Counted from the stretch's first letter, positions 1 to 8,664 are shown. The stretch: DNA of 64,000 nt from Bacteroides thetaiotaomicron VPI-5482 (GCF_000011065.1 NC_004663.1:806001-870000); one strand, 5' to 3'. Numbers and translations: made by a program. The notes: a model not told the origin generated them from the sequence alone.

Positions 1-551
1 ATGATGTTCCACAGGGCGTTTACGTGGTCGGCGCGGCGGTTCTGGTAGTCCAGGTAGTAGGAGTGTTCCCACACATCAAAACCCAGAAGTGGTTTCAGTC
101 CGGCGCGTACAGGGTTACTGCCGTTTCCTTCTTTGGTGATATGCAGTTTACCGTTCTTGTCTACTGACAGCCAGGCCCATCCTGAACCGAACAATCCGAC
201 TGCTGCTGCATTGAATTCTTTCTTGAAGTTTTCAAAGCTGCCGAAATCACGTTTGATGGCTTCTCCCAGTTTGCCTGCCGGTTCCTTTTTCGAAGGTTTC
301 GGAGCGAATTGGAGGAAATATAAATTGTGATTCAGCACTTGGCCGGCGTTGTTGAAGATAGCTCCATCGGGAGCGGTGGCAACGATTTCTTCTACCGTTT
401 TGCCTTCATATTCTGTTCCGGGCACAAGGCTATTCAGATTATTTACATATGTTTGCAGATGTTTTCCGTAATGGAAATCTATCGTTTGCTGACTGATTAC
501 AGGTTCCAGCGCATTGTTTGCGTAAGGAAGTTTAGGCATTTCGTAAGTCAT
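1..551 (-). CDS. sodB: Superoxide dismutase (Fe/Mn type), partial
   Basis: Translating the minus strand from the ATG at 551 gives a protein that opens with MTYEMPKLPYANNALEP and runs off the left window edge after about 183 codons, so the C-terminus is missing. Visible metal-ligand regions are the His in FHYGKH, the His in VLNHNLYF, and the Asp and His in GFDVWEHSYY. It converts superoxide to hydrogen peroxide and oxygen in the cytoplasm. Family knowledge suggests an Fe or cambialistic enzyme as in other Bacteroides; the sequence alone does not fix the metal. An in-frame ATG at 557 is an alternative start two codons upstream. The next minus-strand gene ends at 664, about 110 bp upstream, and that gap holds no clear hairpin terminator beyond a short GTTAT/ATAAC inverted repeat near 612. 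Confidence 0.95.
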   Translation of the reverse strand, partial: MTYEMPKLPYANNALEPVISQQTIDFHYGKHLQTYVNNLNSLVPGTEYEGKTVEEIVATAPDGAIFNNAGQVLNHNLYFLQFAPKPSKKEPAGKLGEAIKRDFGSFENFKKEFNAAAVGLFGSGWAWLSVDKNGKLHITKEGNGSNPVRAGLKPLLGFDVWEHSYYLDYQNRRADHVNALWNI

Positions 552-663
552 GGTCATAATTATTAAAGACATTAATATAGTATTCATATTGTCAAAACTT
601 TAAATGGTTTTGTTATACTATAATAACAGCCATAGTTCGCAAAAGGTTCACGGTATTTTATTT

Positions 664-2406
664 TTATTTATAAATGTACTGTATACGTTCCACTTGCTGC
701 GGGTTGTCATAGCTGGTGCGGCATATCCATTGTCCCGTATTGTCATATTCGTAATAGGAGTCACCGTCGATCCGGTTTCCGTACTCGTCGTACAGGCAGG
801 TCAGGCAGCCGGACGTCTTCTGGCTGTTGCCGAAGATACGTTGGTAGACGATGCGGGTGAGGTATCCGTATTTATCATATTCATACAGTTCTTTTTGCGA
901 GAGAATCTGGTTGGGCGAATTGACAAAGAGCATATTCTGATGCTGAGATTCGGTCATTCTGCCTTTGTCATCATATTTGTTGACTGTATATCCCTCCATT
1001 TCCCCGTTCTTGTTGTACTCTTTGGTTTCCGTCAGTAATCCCTGCTTGTTGTAGCTGCTGACGGTATATCTGCCGTCCATGTATTTTAGGGAATCGCTTT
1101 CGATGCTTCCGTCGATACCGATGCGGCGTGCACGGCGGTAGAAGTCCGTTTTGGTTTTCGGATTAGTCTTCACTTCGAAGATGCAGTGGCCTTGCGGGTC
1201 GTACAGCCTGCTGGTTTGCACCTCGTTGATGGGTTGCCCGTTCTTTTCAGTCACGGATAATGTGGTGGTAAGCTGCCCCTTGTCATTGTAGGTGTAGCTG
1301 GTCGTAATATTGCCGGTGCTGTCGGTCTCGCAGCACTTTATCAATCGTCCTTGAGTGTAATATTTTACAGTAGTCGGGGTGGAAACGATGGCTTGCAGGA
1401 TAAATGGAGCACGCAAATTCTTTGCCTGGTCACGAAATTCCTTATACTTGTGTGTTTTGAGGAATTCCTGCAATAAACCGAGCGATTCGGAGTTGACTAT
1501 TGCCGGTTTCAGAAGCTCGAAGTCTGCCTTTTCACTGAGATATTCAAGATCGTTCAGGTGAGTCCGTGCACCGGTGGACAGATAAGGTGTGTTCTTATAA
1601 TCATCGATAATCTGCCGGATGGCGGTGGCATTTCCTTCTTTTTTCAGGCTGTCGATACGTTGGAACAGGAAATCATCGTATAAGGTACGGACCTCGGCAA
1701 GATAGGGGCGCGGACCTCTGTCTTGATAATACTTCTGCATTTCGGGGTCTTCAAAGAAGGCTTTGAAGTTTGCAGGAGTCGGGGCCGTCTTCACCAGTTG
1801 GTAGAGCCGTACGTTTTCGGAGGCGTTGACTTGTGCGATAAATTTGCCGTTGGGATACTCCTTGACGTAAGTCTGGTAAATGATGGGAGTGGGGGCTTTG
1901 AGCATTCCTTCCAGCAGCGCCACCTCGCGGATGTTCTGCAGCCGTTGCAGCATGGCGGAGTCAACCGGATATTCGGTGGCGTGAATGCTGTCCAGCAGTG
2001 CCCGGCTGAAAGGAATTTTATCTTTCGAGGCCTCCAGCAGGTTGATAATGGACTGGTCCGCCTTGTCCCGTATCTGAGAAAGCGGAATCTTTTCCCCTTC
2101 ACAGATACTGGGGAAGTTATTTTGGGCGGCTTTCTCGTAGCAGCCGAAATAGAGGGTGGCTGCCTGTTCGCTCTGTCCGTTCCACAGGTCGTTGAGGACG
2201 TCCATCAATGATAAATCTTCGGCATAGTACGCCTTTGTTTCGTCATCCAGTTTTTCCCTGTTCTTCTGCCATTTGTCGGCGTCATTGTCGTTCAGATACC
2301 TCAGCAGCTTTTCCATGCGGCTTTGCTTTTGTGCCATTGCTTGCTGTGGTATGCAGGCGACAAGGCACAAACATAAAATAAATGATAAAAATATACTCTT
2401 TTTCAT
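664..2406 (-). CDS. Exported protein with C-terminal YD-like repeats
   Basis: This 580-residue protein has a Sec signal (MKKSIFLSFILCLCLVAC). LVAC would be a good lipobox at Cys18, but AMA-Q a few residues later could be a type I cleavage site, so lipoprotein status is ambiguous. Residues about 30-330 are mostly helical-looking, with no domain I recognise. Residues about 345-580 contain six or more YD/RHS-like units such as SYTYNDKGQL, YDPQGHCIFE, KYDDKGRMTE, YEYDKYGYLT and LYDEYGNRID, a pattern typical of extracellular beta-rich wrappers. There is no toxin-like C-terminal extension after the last repeat, and the protein ends at IQYIYK. The helicase gene downstream is divergent. The function is unknown; I infer a periplasmic or surface protein. 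Confidence 0.8.
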   Translation of the reverse strand: MKKSIFLSFILCLCLVACIPQQAMAQKQSRMEKLLRYLNDNDADKWQKNREKLDDETKAYYAEDLSLMDVLNDLWNGQSEQAATLYFGCYEKAAQNNFPSICEGEKIPLSQIRDKADQSIINLLEASKDKIPFSRALLDSIHATEYPVDSAMLQRLQNIREVALLEGMLKAPTPIIYQTYVKEYPNGKFIAQVNASENVRLYQLVKTAPTPANFKAFFEDPEMQKYYQDRGPRPYLAEVRTLYDDFLFQRIDSLKKEGNATAIRQIIDDYKNTPYLSTGARTHLNDLEYLSEKADFELLKPAIVNSESLGLLQEFLKTHKYKEFRDQAKNLRAPFILQAIVSTPTTVKYYTQGRLIKCCETDSTGNITTSYTYNDKGQLTTTLSVTEKNGQPINEVQTSRLYDPQGHCIFEVKTNPKTKTDFYRRARRIGIDGSIESDSLKYMDGRYTVSSYNKQGLLTETKEYNKNGEMEGYTVNKYDDKGRMTESQHQNMLFVNSPNQILSQKELYEYDKYGYLTRIVYQRIFGNSQKTSGCLTCLYDEYGNRIDGDSYYEYDNTGQWICRTSYDNPQQVERIQYIYK

Positions 2407-2479
2407 TGCTTTGAGTGATTAGGTTAAATAGTTAGTGATGAAAATTCATAAAAATATCTTCATTGTCAAATGAATGTTA

Positions 2480-2487
2480 TACTTTTG
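2480..2487 (+). promoter_or_regulatory. Bacteroides -7 box upstream of the helicase gene
   Basis: TACTTTTG matches the Bacteroidota -7 consensus TAnnTTTG and lies 67 nt before the helicase ATG. No clear TTTG box sits 19-21 nt upstream. Confidence 0.5.
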
Positions 2488-2553
2488 TCGTATTGAAACA
2501 AATTTGAACGCCAAGGGTTTGTTAAAAATCCTCATTGTTTTTATAATGCTGTT

Positions 2554-4920
2554 ATGAATACCAACTATATAGAGGAATTAAATGAGAGTCAGTGTGCAGC
2601 AGTGACTTATAACGACGGGCCTTCGCTGGTGATAGCCGGTGCAGGTTCGGGAAAGACACGTGTGTTGACTTATAAAATTGCCTATCTGCTGGAAAACGGC
2701 TATCAACCGTGGAACATCCTCGCACTGACCTTTACCAATAAGGCGGCGCGTGAGATGAAAGATCGTATAGCCCGTCAGGTGGGCATGGAGCGGGCACGTT
2801 ATTTGTGGATGGGTACCTTCCATTCTGTCTTTTCCCGTATTCTCCGTGCCGAAGCAAAGTATATCGGATTCACTTCCCAATTTACTATTTATGATTCGGC
2901 GGATAGTAAAAGTCTGATCCGTTCCATCATCAAGGAGATGGGACTGGACGAAAAGACATATAAGCCGGGGATGGTGCAGGCCCGCATTTCGAGTGCCAAA
3001 AACCATTTGGTTTCTCCTACGGGATATGCCGCCAACAAAGAAGCGTATGAAGGAGATATGGCAGCCAAAGTGCCCGCTGTCCGTGAAATATATACCCGTT
3101 ACTGGGAAAGATGCCGTCAGGCGGGAGCTATGGATTTCGATGATCTGCTGGTGTATACGTATATTCTGTTCCGCGACTTTCCGGAAGTGCTGGCCCGTTA
3201 TAGGGAGCAGTTCCGTTATGTGCTGGTGGACGAGTATCAGGATACGAATTATGCCCAGCATAGCATCGTACTCCAGTTGACGAAAGAAAATCAGCGTGTT
3301 TGTGTGGTAGGCGATGATGCGCAGAGTATTTACTCTTTCCGTGGAGCGGATATTGATAATATCCTTTATTTCACGAAGGTTTATCCTAACACGAAAGTCT
3401 TTAAACTGGAGCAGAATTATCGTTCTACGCAAACCATTGTCTGTGCTGCCAACAGTCTGATCGAAAAGAATGAACGTCAGATTCGGAAAGAAGTATTCTC
3501 TGAAAAAGAACGGGGCGAACCGATTGGCGTGTTTCAGGCTTACAGTGATGTGGAAGAAGGGGATATCGTAGCCAATAAGATAGCTGAACTGCGTCGGGAA
3601 CATAGTTACGGCTATGCTGATTTTGCCATATTATACCGTACGAATGCGCAGAGCCGTGTTTTCGAGGAGGCTCTTCGGAAACGGAGTATGCCCTATAAAA
3701 TCTATGGCGGACTTTCATTCTACCAGCGTAAGGAGATTAAGGACGTCATTGCTTACTTCCGCTTGGTAGTGAACCCGAATGATGAAGAAGCATTCAAGCG
3801 AATCATTAATTATCCTGCCCGTGGCATCGGTGATACGACAGTTGGAAAAATCATCTCCGCTGCCACTGAAAATGGTGTCAGTCTTTGGGCGGCGCTTTGC
3901 GAACCATTGAGCTACGGGCTGAACATTAATAAAGGTACGCACACCAAACTGCAAGGTTTCCGTGAACTGATAGAAGGCTTTATGACCGATCAGGTGGACA
4001 AGAGTGCGTATGAGATAGGAACGGATATTATCCGCCGGTCCGGCATCATCAATGATGTCTGTCAGGATACTTCGCCGGAGAATCTGAGTCGTAAGGAAAA
4101 CATTGAGGAATTGGTGAATGGTATGAATGATTTCTGCGCGTTGCGGCAGGAAGAAGGCAACCCGAATATTTCTCTGACAGATTTCCTTTCGGAGATTGCC
4201 TTGCTTACTGATCAGGACTCGGACAAAGCGGATGATGGAGAAAAGATAACGTTGATGACCGTTCATTCGGCCAAGGGGCTGGAGTTCAAAAACGTATTCG
4301 TAGTGGGGCTGGAAGAAAACCTTTTCCCTAGTGGTATGGTGGGCGATTCTCCGCGTGCTCTGGAAGAGGAGCGCCGTTTGTTCTACGTGGCCATTACCCG
4401 TGCCGAAGAACATTGTTATATTTCTTTTGCCAAGACCCGTTTCCGTTATGGAAAGATGGAGTTTGGAAGTCCCAGCCGTTTCTTGCGCGATATCGATGTG
4501 AATTATTTGCGGTTGCCGCATGAGGCGGGAGTCAGCCGGTCGGTAGACGAAGGTGCGGGGCGTTTCCGCAGGGAGATCGAAGGTGGATTTACACGTGCGG
4601 CATCTCCTACACGAACGCCTTATGGTACTAAATTTTCTGATCGTGAACGTCCGAAGGCTCAGGTGATTGCGCCCACTGTGCCGAAGAATTTGAAGAAGGT
4701 CAGTGCGGTGAGTGGAAGCAGTATACGGTCGGCTTCAGCCGGCTCGGCATCTGTAACAGGAGTACAGGCGGGGCAGATGATAGAACACGAACGTTTCGGC
4801 TTGGGCGAAGTGATCAGGGTAGAAGGAACGGGTGATAATGCAAAAGCAACGATTCATTTTAAAAATGCAGGGGACAAGCAACTATTGTTGCGTTTTGCAC
4901 GTTTTAAAGTGATAGAGTAA
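2554..4920 (+). CDS. pcrA: ATP-dependent DNA helicase, PcrA/UvrD type
   Basis: This is a superfamily 1A 3'-5' helicase of 788 residues, the usual length for PcrA/UvrD. Motifs appear in order: the Q-motif region (LNESQCAAV, residues 9-17), Walker A GAGSGKT (29-35), motif Ia LTFTNKAAREM, Walker B/motif II VLVDEYQDTNYAQ, motif III GDDAQSIYSFRGAD, motif IV QNYRSTQ, motif V TVHSAKGLEF and motif VI YVAITRAEE. The last 50 residues (MIEHERFGLGEVIRVEG and onward) match the Tudor-like C-terminal domain that in PcrA contacts RNA polymerase. The expected roles are nucleotide excision repair, replication restart and clearing of blocked forks. The start follows a TACTTTTG promoter. The next gene begins about 20 bp after the stop and may be co-transcribed. 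Confidence 0.95.
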   Translation: MNTNYIEELNESQCAAVTYNDGPSLVIAGAGSGKTRVLTYKIAYLLENGYQPWNILALTFTNKAAREMKDRIARQVGMERARYLWMGTFHSVFSRILRAEAKYIGFTSQFTIYDSADSKSLIRSIIKEMGLDEKTYKPGMVQARISSAKNHLVSPTGYAANKEAYEGDMAAKVPAVREIYTRYWERCRQAGAMDFDDLLVYTYILFRDFPEVLARYREQFRYVLVDEYQDTNYAQHSIVLQLTKENQRVCVVGDDAQSIYSFRGADIDNILYFTKVYPNTKVFKLEQNYRSTQTIVCAANSLIEKNERQIRKEVFSEKERGEPIGVFQAYSDVEEGDIVANKIAELRREHSYGYADFAILYRTNAQSRVFEEALRKRSMPYKIYGGLSFYQRKEIKDVIAYFRLVVNPNDEEAFKRIINYPARGIGDTTVGKIISAATENGVSLWAALCEPLSYGLNINKGTHTKLQGFRELIEGFMTDQVDKSAYEIGTDIIRRSGIINDVCQDTSPENLSRKENIEELVNGMNDFCALRQEEGNPNISLTDFLSEIALLTDQDSDKADDGEKITLMTVHSAKGLEFKNVFVVGLEENLFPSGMVGDSPRALEEERRLFYVAITRAEEHCYISFAKTRFRYGKMEFGSPSRFLRDIDVNYLRLPHEAGVSRSVDEGAGRFRREIEGGFTRAASPTRTPYGTKFSDRERPKAQVIAPTVPKNLKKVSAVSGSSIRSASAGSASVTGVQAGQMIEHERFGLGEVIRVEGTGDNAKATIHFKNAGDKQLLLRFARFKVIE

Positions 4921-4943
4921 TCATAGTAAAATTAGAGATGATC

Positions 4944-5639
4944 ATGAGGAAACAACTAACTGTAATTCTGCTTTCTGCTCTGATATTGAGCGGATGTGCA
5001 TCGGGACGTATGGGAAATCCCGGAGCAATTGTAGGTGGTGCTGCAATTGGGGGAAGTCTGGGAAGTTCGATAGGCGGACTTATCGGAGATAATAATCGTG
5101 GCTGGAGGGGCGGATATCGCGGCTCTGCCATTGGAAATATTGTTGGCACCATTGCCGGTGCAGCGATAGGGAATGCGCTGACTGCTCCGAAACCGGACCC
5201 GATAGAGGAATATGCTTACGTTCCGGAAGTCAGACAAGGGCAGTCTCACTCTAAGTTTAAACCTCGGACACAGACTCAGCAGCAACTGACTCAGTTGAAA
5301 CTGCGCAAGATTCGCTTTATTGACGATAACCGTAATCATGCGATAGACGGGGGAGAAAGCAGCAAGATCATCTTTGAAATCATGAATGAAGGACGGAATC
5401 CGGTTTATGACGTGGTTCCTATTGTAGAGACGGTCGGGAAAGTGAAACATATCGGCATTTCTCCTACTGTAATGATAGAAGAAATTCTTCCGGGTGAGGG
5501 TATCCGCTATACGGCTACAGTCTATGCCGGAAGTAAGCTGAAAGATGGTGAAGTGACTTTCCGCGTAGCGGTGTCCGATGAGAATGGGGTAATCTGTGAT
5601 TCTCAGGAGTTTACGCTGCCTACACAGCGGGCGGACTAG
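4944..5639 (+). CDS. Glycine-zipper lipoprotein
   Basis: This is a small lipoprotein of about 231 residues. The signal MRKQLTVILLSALILSGCAS carries a canonical lipobox (LSGC). I prefer the Met at 4944 because it directly precedes the basic n-region; an ATG at 4938 adds two residues. Residues about 25-85 are very rich in Gly, Ala and Ser with GxxxG-type spacing (GGAAIGGSLGSSIGGLIG, AIGNIVGTIAGAAIGNAL), which is the glycine-zipper signature of membrane-associated Omp-like lipoproteins. Residues about 110-230 look like a beta-sandwich (IRFIDDNRNHAIDGGESSKI), a region often seen in Bacteroides lipoproteins with a DxDxNxxID-type calcium-like loop. The exact role is unknown, and an envelope-structural function is inferred. 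Confidence 0.85.
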   Translation: MRKQLTVILLSALILSGCASGRMGNPGAIVGGAAIGGSLGSSIGGLIGDNNRGWRGGYRGSAIGNIVGTIAGAAIGNALTAPKPDPIEEYAYVPEVRQGQSHSKFKPRTQTQQQLTQLKLRKIRFIDDNRNHAIDGGESSKIIFEIMNEGRNPVYDVVPIVETVGKVKHIGISPTVMIEEILPGEGIRYTATVYAGSKLKDGEVTFRVAVSDENGVICDSQEFTLPTQRAD

Positions 5640-5670
5640 GACAAGAATAGCTCAAAATATTCGATTTGTT

Positions 5671-5752
5671 ATAGTGACAGTATGTGCTCGGGATAGTGAC
5701 ACTATCCTTGGCACATACTGTCACTATGTTAATGGGATGGTGACACTATCCC
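5671..5752. terminator. Nested palindromes between convergent genes
   Basis: A perfect 17-bp inverted repeat (ATAGTGACAGTATGTGC at 5671-5687 and its complement at 5711-5727) encloses a second near-palindrome GGATAGTGACACTATCC (5691-5707). A third, GGGATGGTGACACTATCCC, follows at 5734-5752. They lie between two convergent genes, so bidirectional termination is the simplest role. The third palindrome lies inside the last codons of the minus-strand gene. Confidence 0.6.
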
Positions 5753-6766
5753 AATACAATAGTCCGGTGCAGTCATTACACAATAAAATGAAGTATCGGT
5801 TTCATCTACACAGAAGCATTCTATATGAGTATCTGGCAAAATTTTACGTATCGGTTTTCCTTCCCAGTCGAAAACCCAAATCTCGCTGTTTAGAGTTTCT
5901 TTTTGTTCTTCGTGCATCCGATTGGTGTTTGGGTTATACAGTACATAAACATAGTTATTGGAAACGGCAATGCCTCGTGCTCCCAGTTCGGCATCAGGAT
6001 TATCACTTTCCGCATACACACCGTCTGGGCTTGAATTGAACTGATAATGATAGGGTGCTAACAATAGTCTTTTATGGAGCGTTAATGTTTCCGGCTTATA
6101 GTCCCATAGCTCAAGTACATTATTGGTAGCACATGCCAGACGTTTCCGGTCGGTGTTGTAACCGAATTGTGATTGATGAAACATACCTTTAGCCGTATTG
6201 GGTATGTTTTCTTCTCCACTTTGATAGTTCGGGAAGTCGCCGCATTTGGATATAACATTGCCGTCATTATCTAAAATAAGGAATCTGCAATCTTCAAAAA
6301 CACCGGACGCTATAAAGCGTGATTCGCTTATCGGATAGACTCTGTCAATGCTCATGGGCAGGTGTATCAACTCTCCTTGTCGCTGGATGGAAAAGTCTTT
6401 CGTGTTGAATATATAGTTTTGCGCTGTGAAGTGCCATCGATTGTGTATGAAGGCAGACGAATCAGACAGAAAGAATTCGACAGGGCTTAAAAATTCATCA
6501 GGTCCTTGTCCTTGTGGCAGCATTTGATTTACAAAGCGTTGTTCACTAAGACTATAGCAGTATAAAAGGCTGTCTCCTTTAAAATCACCGGCATATAAGA
6601 TATCTCCTTTCTTTTTTATATCCATTGGAATGGAGATAAAGGTTTCCTTCAAAGCGGTAGATTTAGCAGTTGTGCTTTCGCTAAAGGATACTCTTTTTTG
6701 TGATTCACTACAACTGAACAATGGCAATGCCAAAGTAAACAATAGAATGATGTTTTTAGATTTCAT
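5729..6766 (-). CDS. BF3164-like beta-propeller lipoprotein
   Basis: This 345-residue protein begins MKSKNIILLFTLALPLFSC, a lipoprotein signal with lipobox LFSC. The body resembles the TolB-like/6-bladed propeller lipoproteins (BF3164-like) common in Bacteroides. It has repeated short beta units and a GQGPDEFLSP segment near residue 88 that parallels the GxGPxEY motif of the three propeller proteins at 8.9-15.7 kb. The C-terminus (CIGIVSPSH) is encoded by part of a palindrome, so the repeat may have inserted at the gene end. A good promoter lies upstream (6797-6826). The function is unknown; these proteins sit on the membrane and probably bind peptides or glycans, but that is inference. Confidence 0.8.
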   Translation of the reverse strand: MKSKNIILLFTLALPLFSCSESQKRVSFSESTTAKSTALKETFISIPMDIKKKGDILYAGDFKGDSLLYCYSLSEQRFVNQMLPQGQGPDEFLSPVEFFLSDSSAFIHNRWHFTAQNYIFNTKDFSIQRQGELIHLPMSIDRVYPISESRFIASGVFEDCRFLILDNDGNVISKCGDFPNYQSGEENIPNTAKGMFHQSQFGYNTDRKRLACATNNVLELWDYKPETLTLHKRLLLAPYHYQFNSSPDGVYAESDNPDAELGARGIAVSNNYVYVLYNPNTNRMHEEQKETLNSEIWVFDWEGKPIRKILPDTHIECFCVDETDTSFYCVMTAPDYCIGIVSPSH

Positions 6767-6796
6767 TTTGTTTTGCTTTATTTTGTACTATAACTA

Positions 6797-6826
6797 CAAA
6801 GATAACGTATGTGTTTTGAAAAACAA
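6797..6826 (-). promoter_or_regulatory. Consensus Bacteroides promoter of the propeller lipoprotein
   Basis: On the minus strand, TTG (6824-6826) is followed after exactly 19 nt by TATCTTTG (6797-6804). The leader from here to the ATG ends in AAAGCAAAACAAAATG and is closely matched by the leader at 8551-8590 on the plus strand. Confidence 0.7.
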
Positions 6827-6954
6827 GGATATTGAAGAGAAATAGGGCTAAAATATTTATAGTGAGAACATAATAATATAATTGGCATTCGGTAATTACC
6901 ATATATTGTGTTAACTTTGTGATTTATTTGATGGTAATTGTAGTTGCGTTTTTG

Positions 6955-8106
6955 CTAAAGGGTATATTTATTGCCATAAATAGTATTGATCCACATACCA
7001 AAGAACTTGTCGGTAACCGAATATACTTTATTGATTTCTGTAATAATGTCTTTTTCAAGCAGTTTTTTAGTTGCGGACTGTACAGAACTTGCGGATGTCA
7101 GACTGTATCGTTTGATAAATTTCGCTGATGTGACGTTTTCTGCTTCACCTACTTTGGCAATGGCATAAAGCAATTCCTTCTGCTTTTCGGGAATATTAGA
7201 TAAGATTTCCCGAAAGATTGTATCATTATATGCAATAAGGTTATCTATAGCTGTTTTGATAATTTCCAGTGTACATTCTTTCCCTTTCGGTGTATCTGCA
7301 AAAGCTTCATTGAATGTTTTTTGAATATAAAAGGTATGTCCTTTGAATAGCCGATATACTTTTTCTATATTTTCGATTTCAATATGCCGTTTTCTTTTTT
7401 GGAAATGGTCTGCGATAAATGGTATATAGATTTCCGGTACAATGGCTTTCAGTTCCAAAATATCGGCACTGTGGTAGAATGGACGGGATGAAGATAGAAA
7501 CATTTCCTGCATCATATGCCGTTCACTTCCGGCAAAGATGAAGTTACTGTTTTCTATTGTCTGTATGTGTGTGCGTAGTAATGCTTCTATATTCTTCTCG
7601 GGATATTTAGCAATTTGTTGAAACTCGTCGATGGCAACAATACAAGGTTTGTCTGCTGCTATCAGACATTGAAATATTTCTTCCAGTGTATATTCGGGTC
7701 GATCAATATCTCCCAGTTCCAGATTGAAAGTAGGTAGATTGGTCAGCGGGTCAAATCCGAATTTACCATTGATTGATTTAACTGTCTGGATAAACAGGCT
7801 TGCCATTTTCTTACTGCGGGGCAATAGTGTTTCATAAATTTCTTTGCCAAGCAGATAAGTGAATTCTCTTAAGCTTGATGTATGGAGTATGTCAATGAAG
7901 AAAGTATAATATTCTTCTTTTATTTCAGGTTTCTCATAACAGAAACGGATTAGTCCCGTTTTACCCATTCTTCTGGGTGAGATAATGACAAGGTTATTGC
8001 CATTGGTTAATGATTTAACCAGCCTCTCTGATTCTTTCACGCGATCGCAGAAGTACTCGGGTTCTATTTTTCCAGTTACTATAAATGGGTTAATTTCTTT
8101 AGTCAT
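6955..8106 (-). CDS. AAA ATPase, archaeal ATPase-like
   Basis: This 383-residue protein resembles the orphan ATP-binding proteins (archaeal ATPase/STAND-like family) that occur in many copies in Bacteroides. It shows an N-terminal NPFIVTGKIEPEYFCDR segment typical of the group, a Walker A variant SPRRMGKTGLI near residues 43-53, Walker B CIVAIDEFQQ near residues 155-164, and a sensor-like FAGSERHMMQ. The C-terminal third looks like a winged helix (TSAKFIKRYSLTSASSVQSATKKLLEKD, here quoted only by its ends TSAKFIKRY and KKLLEKD), as in the family. There is no signal peptide, so it acts in the cytoplasm. The substrate and role are unknown. A minus-strand TACCTTTA box at 8125-8132 may serve as its promoter. 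It stands alone and is not obviously part of the neighbouring peptide locus. Confidence 0.8.
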   Translation of the reverse strand: MTKEINPFIVTGKIEPEYFCDRVKESERLVKSLTNGNNLVIISPRRMGKTGLIRFCYEKPEIKEEYYTFFIDILHTSSLREFTYLLGKEIYETLLPRSKKMASLFIQTVKSINGKFGFDPLTNLPTFNLELGDIDRPEYTLEEIFQCLIAADKPCIVAIDEFQQIAKYPEKNIEALLRTHIQTIENSNFIFAGSERHMMQEMFLSSSRPFYHSADILELKAIVPEIYIPFIADHFQKRKRHIEIENIEKVYRLFKGHTFYIQKTFNEAFADTPKGKECTLEIIKTAIDNLIAYNDTIFREILSNIPEKQKELLYAIAKVGEAENVTSAKFIKRYSLTSASSVQSATKKLLEKDIITEINKVYSVTDKFFGMWINTIYGNKYTL

Positions 8107-8124
8107 ACCTGTTTCAATTTTCCG

Positions 8125-8132
8125 TAAAGGTA
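8125..8132 (-). promoter_or_regulatory. Candidate -7 box of the AAA ATPase gene
   Basis: The minus strand reads TACCTTTA, one base off TAnnTTTG, about 20 nt before the ATG at 8106. Confidence 0.35.
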
Positions 8133-8248
8133 GTTATTTGAATAGAATTATGCAAATCGAATAATGTTAATAAAGTACCTAGTCTTGTTTTATTCTTATC
8201 GGATATTGAATATTGTTAACAAACTTATTCTTTTTGCCTTTTTATGGT

Positions 8249-8332
8249 CCGTTTCTTTAAAACCAAAGGCCCGTTGGTTTTAAAGAAACGGGGTCTTGGT
8301 TTTAAAGGAACGCCCTTTTGGTTTTAAAGGAA
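8249..8332. repeat. Hairpin plus direct repeats of TTGGTTTTAAAGRAA
   Basis: CCGTTTCTTTAAAACCAA (8249-8266) and its exact complement (8274-8291) form an 18-bp stem with a 7-nt loop. The right arm's core TTGGTTTTAAAGRAA is then repeated directly at 8296-8310 and 8318-8332. No gene overlaps the cluster. A dispersed repeat, an operator cluster or a remnant of a mobile element are all possible. Confidence 0.75.
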
Positions 8333-8550
8333 AAATGACGATTTGTATATTGTTGATAATCAAAGGTTTGGGAAATTCTGTTTTCACTCTTGTTAAATAG
8401 TAAAATATTTATATAAGTATAGCTTAATAAATAAGAGTTTTAATGCTACAATATTTATATTATGAATATTTGTTTGACTACAAAGTGGCTTTTCTTCTAT
8501 TGAACTATATCTTTTTTAGATGAGAAACCTTAAATCGTTGCGAAATATGT

Positions 8551-8558
8551 TATCTTTG
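8551..8558 (+). promoter_or_regulatory. Promoter -7 box of the peptide/propeller locus
   Basis: TATCTTTG is a perfect match to TAnnTTTG. The following leader (GTAG...AACATAAAGTAAAACAAAATG) closely matches that of the propeller lipoprotein gene read from 6766. The -33 box is weak. Confidence 0.55.
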
Positions 8559-8587
8559 TAGTGCAAAACAACATAAAGTAAAACAAA

Positions 8588-8659
8588 ATGAGACCTAAAA
8601 GCATAATTCTGTTATCTGTTATTGCTTCTGTCGAAGGAATTATATATGATATAAAATGA
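8588..8659 (+). pseudogene. 5' stub of a propeller-lipoprotein-like gene
   Basis: The 23-codon frame reads MRPKSIILLSVIASVEG and stops at the next gene's start. Both its promoter/leader and its first ten codons align with the gene at 6766 (MKSKNIILLF). It looks like the amino end of a paralogous lipoprotein gene that was truncated when the downstream peptide gene was joined to its promoter. It could also act as a leader peptide coupling translation, because its TGA overlaps the ATGATG that follows. Confidence 0.5.
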
Positions 8660-8664
8660 TGATT

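Larger units (their letters stand above)
8107..8550. other. AT-rich intergenic region, no gene seen
   Basis: This stretch of about 440 bp between divergent genes has frequent stops in all frames. It holds the hairpin and direct repeats at 8249-8332 and otherwise low-complexity AT-rich DNA. Confidence 0.6.

Noticed and set aside
2578..3603. 341-codon minus-strand open frame opposite the helicase gene
   Set aside because: It is the antisense shadow of clear helicase motifs, and its translation is rich in His, Arg and Phe with no family features.
8249..8332. CRISPR array
   Set aside because: Only three direct copies of a 15-nt unit, with no regular unique spacers and no cas genes.
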